A DNA stretch of 64,000 nt from Paenibacillus sp. (GTDB taxonomy: Bacteria > Bacillota > Bacilli > Paenibacillales > Paenibacillaceae), in contig JAILZT010000009.1 in the NCBI GenBank assembly GCA_023512345.1, forward strand, positions 62,001 through 126,000. Reading direction: 5' to 3'. The translations under genes and the position numbers were made by a program. The notes beneath the pieces were generated by a model. It saw only the letters and a program-made list of their open reading frames with translations. It was not told the origin of the DNA and searched no databases. The stretch's first letter is position 1; each line of letters opens with the position of its first letter. Of the stretch, positions 60,747-64,000 are shown in pieces.

Positions 60747-61727
60747 ATGAGAACTATTTTTCTGATGATTTCGATAGCTGCGCTTGCAGCCGTTATTGTA
60801 TGCAGTATCATTTTCGGGGTTACGGAAGTTCCTTTCAGAATCGTTTGGGAATCTTTCACCCACTATAATAGCAGTACCGAACATTTGATCATTCGCACCA
60901 CACGCGTTCCTAGAGCACTTATTGCTGCTTCTGTCGGGGCTTGCTTAGCTGTTGCTGGGGCAGTCATGCAGATTATGACACGTAACCCGATTGCCTCCCC
61001 AAGCACACTTGGAGTGAACTCAGGAGCTACTTTTTTCATAATTATGTCGTCAGCGTGGCTGGGGATATCAGGGTTGCAGGCCTTTACTTGGGTAGCACTG
61101 ATTGGTGCGGCTGTTAGTGGTGGTATTGTCTTTTTCATGGGGAGTATTGGTAGAGGCGGTATGACTCCGATTAAGATCACTTTGACGGGGGCGTCGATGA
61201 CCGCTTTTTTTGCCTCGCTTACTCAAGGGCTGATGTTGACTGACGGCAAAATGTTTGATCAGGTGCTGGTGTGGCTGGTCGGTTCTGTTGCCGGAAGGGG
61301 CATGGATCAACTGGTAGCCGTTTGGCCTTATATGGGAGTTGGCCTACTTCTCGCTTTGCTGCTCTCACGGCATTTAAATGTGCTTGCCATGGGTGACGAT
61401 GTGGCGCAGGGACTCGGCCAAAGTACTGCACATATTAAATTGCTCGCTGCGGTCGCGGTTATTCTGCTTGCAGGCGCCTCGGTGGCGGTTGCAGGTCCAA
61501 TTGCTTTTGTCGGCATCATCATTCCGCATATCGTACGTTATCTGGTGGGTACTGATTACCGCTGGATACTGCCATATAGCGCTGTGTTCGGTGCATTGTT
61601 GCTGGTGGGAGCTGATCTGGGGTCCCGATACATTGCCATGCCGAAGGAAGTTCCCGTAGGGGTAATGACTGCGATTATTGGCGTACCGTTCTTTGTATAC
61701 ATTGCTAGGAAAGGCAGACGAACATAA
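60747..61727 (+). CDS. Siderophore ABC transporter permease, FecCD family, subunit 1
   Basis: A 326-aa permease with about nine or ten transmembrane helices. RTTRVPRALIAASVGACLAVAGAVMQ, RNPIASPSTLGVNSGA and VAGPIAFVGIIIPHIVRYLVG are family signatures. It forms a heterodimeric channel with the next gene product. ATG 60747 has an AAGAAAG site; a GTG at 60738 in frame is an alternative start. It is divergent from the binding-protein gene across the Fur box. Confidence 0.94.
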   Translation: MRTIFLMISIAALAAVIVCSIIFGVTEVPFRIVWESFTHYNSSTEHLIIRTTRVPRALIAASVGACLAVAGAVMQIMTRNPIASPSTLGVNSGATFFIIMSSAWLGISGLQAFTWVALIGAAVSGGIVFFMGSIGRGGMTPIKITLTGASMTAFFASLTQGLMLTDGKMFDQVLVWLVGSVAGRGMDQLVAVWPYMGVGLLLALLLSRHLNVLAMGDDVAQGLGQSTAHIKLLAAVAVILLAGASVAVAGPIAFVGIIIPHIVRYLVGTDYRWILPYSAVFGALLLVGADLGSRYIAMPKEVPVGVMTAIIGVPFFVYIARKGRRT

Positions 61728-62773
61728 TGGGCAAATACAAATCACTTCGATCAGCCAATTCCAAGATTTCTATATTAATAGAGAAAAAATCGGTTTGGAT
61801 TACTCTTCTTTTATGTGTGCTTTGTATCGCTGTTATGGTCATCAGCACAGGCGTCGGAAGCAAATTTATCTCGCCTATTGATGTAATAAAAGTGCTCTTT
61901 GGTCGTGGAGAGCCCATGGATCAGGTTATTGTAGAGAAGCTTCGTTTGCCGCGAATTATGATTGCGACGTTAATTGGTGCTTCATTAGCGGTAGCGGGGG
62001 CTATTTTGCAGGGAGTGATTCGCAACCCTTTGGCCTCACCGGATGTAACAGGAGTTACAGAGGGAGCCTCACTAGGAGCCGTGCTCTTTATTTTCCTAGC
62101 GGGTGGCACGGTGTCGATTCATTGGATGCCGCTGGCTTCCATTGGTGGAGCGCTCGCCGTTACTGCGTTGTTGTACGTCTTGTCCTGGAAGCAGGGGGTT
62201 GAGCCGCTGCGGTTAGTTCTAATTGGAATAGGGTTATCGGCTGCTATTAAGTCCGTGTCCTATATGTTAATTATCTCAGGTCCTATGCAGCTGGCGGATC
62301 GTTCCTTAATTTTTATGAGTGGAAGTATCTACGGTATTTCATGGGATAAGGATGTGCTCACACTGCTGCCTTGGGTGTTAATTCTTCTCCCAATCACTTG
62401 GTTCCAGGCCCGTAACGTCAATATTCAAATGCTTGGTGATGATGTGGCCAACAGTGCGGGAGCCCATGTACAGAAGCATCGTTTGATATTAATTGTTCTA
62501 AGTGTGGCCCTCGCTGGGTCTGCCGTTGCTATTGGCGGGGCAATTGCCTTCATAGGATTAATGGCGCCGCATATGGCGCGTAAGCTTGTAGGATCTTCCT
62601 TTGGCAGTGTGCTTCCGGTCAGTGCGTTGCTTGGAGCGTTAATTTTGCTGGTGGCAGATCTGGTAGCTCGTACAGCTTTCTTACCACGTGACGTACCAGC
62701 CGGGGTATTAACTGCGGCGATTGGAGCACCGTTCTTTATGTACCTGCTCTACCGTAACCGAAATCGCTATTAG
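61727..62773 (+). CDS. Siderophore ABC transporter permease, FecCD family, subunit 2
   Basis: A 348-aa permease with the same signatures as its neighbour: [61 protein letters not shown]. The ATG shares a base with the stop of subunit 1 (TAATG), so translation is coupled. The longer N-terminal extension (about 25 polar residues) before the first helix is normal for this subunit. Confidence 0.94.
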   Translation: MGKYKSLRSANSKISILIEKKSVWITLLLCVLCIAVMVISTGVGSKFISPIDVIKVLFGRGEPMDQVIVEKLRLPRIMIATLIGASLAVAGAILQGVIRNPLASPDVTGVTEGASLGAVLFIFLAGGTVSIHWMPLASIGGALAVTALLYVLSWKQGVEPLRLVLIGIGLSAAIKSVSYMLIISGPMQLADRSLIFMSGSIYGISWDKDVLTLLPWVLILLPITWFQARNVNIQMLGDDVANSAGAHVQKHRLILIVLSVALAGSAVAIGGAIAFIGLMAPHMARKLVGSSFGSVLPVSALLGALILLVADLVARTAFLPRDVPAGVLTAAIGAPFFMYLLYRNRNRY

Positions 62774-62790
62774 CTAGGAGGAATACTGCT

Positions 62791-63615
62791 ATGAGTACAT
62801 TGGAAGCGAAAGGCCTCGGATTATCCTATGGAGACCATTACATCTTCGAGAATTTAAATCTGTCCATTCCAAAAGGAAAAATCACCGTATTCATTGGCAG
62901 CAACGGATGCGGTAAATCAACACTGCTTCGCTCTATGGCGCGGCTCTTAAAGCCACAGCGTGGTTCAGTATTATTAGATGGAGATAATATAGCTGCTATG
63001 TCCACAAAGGAAGTTGCACGCAAGCTCGCTATTCTGCCGCAAGGGCCGACTGCCCCAGAAGGGTTAACTGTACTTCAGTTGGTCAAACAAGGCCGATACC
63101 CCTACCAAACTTGGCTAAAGCAGTGGTCACATGAAGATGAGTCCATTGTACATAGTGCATTGGAAGCCACCGGTATGAGTGAACTTTCGGAGCGAACAGT
63201 TGATTCGTTATCCGGCGGACAGCGGCAGCGGGCATGGATTGCTATGACCTTGGCGCAGGAGACGCCGATTATATTACTGGATGAGCCGACCACCTATTTA
63301 GATTTGACGCATCAGATCGAAGTGCTAGACTTGCTCTATGAAATGAACGACCGTGATCAGCGGACCATTGTCATGGTGCTTCATGATATCAACCTTGCTT
63401 GCCGTTATGCCGATCATATCGTTGCGATTCGGGATGGTAAAATAGAAGCTCAGGGCTTACCTGGTGAAGTGGTGAACGTGCAATTAATTGAACAGGTTTT
63501 TCGCCTCAAATGTGAGATTATCCCTGACCCGTTGTACGGAACCCCTCTATGTATCCCGCATGATAACAGCAGACTTCGTGCCGCCCGGGCTGCTCAGCAG
63601 CATAAGGCACTGTAA
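62791..63615 (+). CDS. Siderophore ABC transporter ATP-binding protein
   Basis: A 274-aa FecE/FhuC-type ATPase: Walker [11 protein letters not shown]-loop LPQGP, signature LSGGQRQR, Walker [13 protein letters not shown] and H-loop [13 protein letters not shown]. It energises the two permeases upstream. AGGAGG precedes ATG 62791 by 8 nt, and the gene follows subunit 2 by 17 bp. The C-terminal ~20 residues ([15 protein letters not shown]) are an extra basic tail. Confidence 0.95.
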   Translation: MSTLEAKGLGLSYGDHYIFENLNLSIPKGKITVFIGSNGCGKSTLLRSMARLLKPQRGSVLLDGDNIAAMSTKEVARKLAILPQGPTAPEGLTVLQLVKQGRYPYQTWLKQWSHEDESIVHSALEATGMSELSERTVDSLSGGQRQRAWIAMTLAQETPIILLDEPTTYLDLTHQIEVLDLLYEMNDRDQRTIVMVLHDINLACRYADHIVAIRDGKIEAQGLPGEVVNVQLIEQVFRLKCEIIPDPLYGTPLCIPHDNSRLRAARAAQQHKAL

Positions 63616-63634
63616 TTGTATAAATGGAAAAATG

Positions 63635-63684
63635 GAGGTGTCCCAAAAGCCGCACAAATGGCTAGTGAGACAGCTCTTTTTTTT
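63635..63684 (+). terminator. Terminator after the siderophore operon
   Basis: GAGGTGTC pairs with GACAGCTC (one mismatch), inner AGCC/GGCT, then eight T. This is within the 385-bp gene-free end of the window. Confidence 0.75.
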
Positions 63685-63748
63685 GGCTCAACACCAAAAT
63701 CAGCGCTAGGCAGGTGACGGGAAGGGCAGAAAGAGCCTTTATATCCCG

Positions 63749-63938
63749 ATAGAGGGATTTTCTCCCTCTAATTCTGCGCCCGGCACCACATTTGGGTAAT
63801 TAGAGGGAATTTCGCCCGCTAATTTTGAGGAAATGCCGCTTTGAGGCGATATGGCTAAGATTAGAGGGGTATTTTCCCTTTAATCTCAAAATAAAGGCGT
63901 TTCGGTCGGTATTAGTGGGCATTTTTCCCTCTAATTCG
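63749..63938. repeat. Array of four palindromic AT-rich repeats
   Basis: Four related hairpins of 24-29 bp occur at 63749, 63798, 63859 and 63910, spaced 49-61 bp. Each has the plan ATTAGAGGG - T/A-rich loop - CCCTCTAAT with small changes (arms TAGAGGG/CCCTCTA, TTAGAGGG/CCCGCTAA, ATTAGAGG/CCTTTAAT, ATTAGTGGG/CCCTCTAAT). Spacers differ. No coding frame is evident through them. They continue near the window edge. Confidence 0.75.
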
Positions 63939-64000
63939 CCGAAGAACTGGTCCGCAACCCCGAATGGGCTGCCTGTAAGGTGTAGTTTCCGAAACCCGGT

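Noticed and set aside
63749..63938. CRISPR array
   Set aside because: Units are degenerate palindromes with unequal spacers and no cas genes nearby.

Overview
The window looks like chromosomal DNA from a spore-forming, low-to-mid G+C Bacillota, most likely Paenibacillus or a close relative. This is inferred from strong AGGAGG-type ribosome sites with several TTG/GTG starts, an S-layer (SLH) anchored exoenzyme, YesN/YesM-type two-component regulation of sugar uptake, large intracellular glycoside hydrolases, and spore genes (tlp, CotF-like coat proteins, a YaaH-type LysM-GH18 protein). No rRNA, canonical tRNA, CRISPR array or intact insertion sequence was found.

Layout. 1-0.9 kb: the 3' part of an mcrC-like restriction gene cut by the window edge. 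1-9.2 kb: divergent adhE and pflB for mixed-acid fermentation, an aldo/keto reductase, an unrecognised lipoprotein and a LytTR-DUF3021 regulatory pair. 9.2-18 kb: an RNA-repair locus. Two overlapping WYL-domain regulator genes diverge from Rsr (bacterial Ro60, TROVE), RlaP-type nucleotidyltransferase, Hen1 RNA 3'-end methyltransferase and Pnkp (kinase-phosphatase-ligase). The 480 bp gap in front of rsr holds two foldable Y-RNA-like units, one with a tRNA T-arm mimic, plus a relic of another. 18-23.4 kb: SGNH esterase, serine hydrolase and a domain-permuted GH3 enzyme. 23.4-28.6 kb: an AT-rich regulatory stretch with PhoP-box-like repeats, then a giant SLH-anchored double nucleotidase. 28.7-45.7 kb: plant cell wall polysaccharide use (GH2, GH51 arabinofuranosidase, rhamnogalacturonan acetylesterase) with an AraC-type response regulator, a carbohydrate ABC importer, its sensor kinase and a second binding protein. 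45.8-50.2 kb: MATE exporter, spore GH18, proline symporter. 50.3-55.1 kb: a compact minus-strand RiPP-like cluster (Gly/Asn-rich precursor too short for usual gene callers, nucleotidyltransferase, HPr-kinase-like protein, PqqD/RRE, SipW-type signal peptidase, ABC exporter) with no lasso cyclase. 55.3-59.4 kb: spore proteins, udk, a threonine-aldolase-like enzyme, an aldose-epimerase-like protein. 59.5-63.6 kb: a Fur-controlled siderophore ABC importer. 63.7-64 kb: an array of palindromic AT-rich repeats.

The two stretches most worth attention are the Y-RNA/RNA-repair operon (9.2-18 kb) and the cyclase-less RiPP-like cluster (50.3-55.1 kb). All functions are assigned from motifs and context by eye; no database search was run. 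Start codons were often moved from the longest frame to the codon with a correctly spaced Shine-Dalgarno sequence, as stated in each entry.
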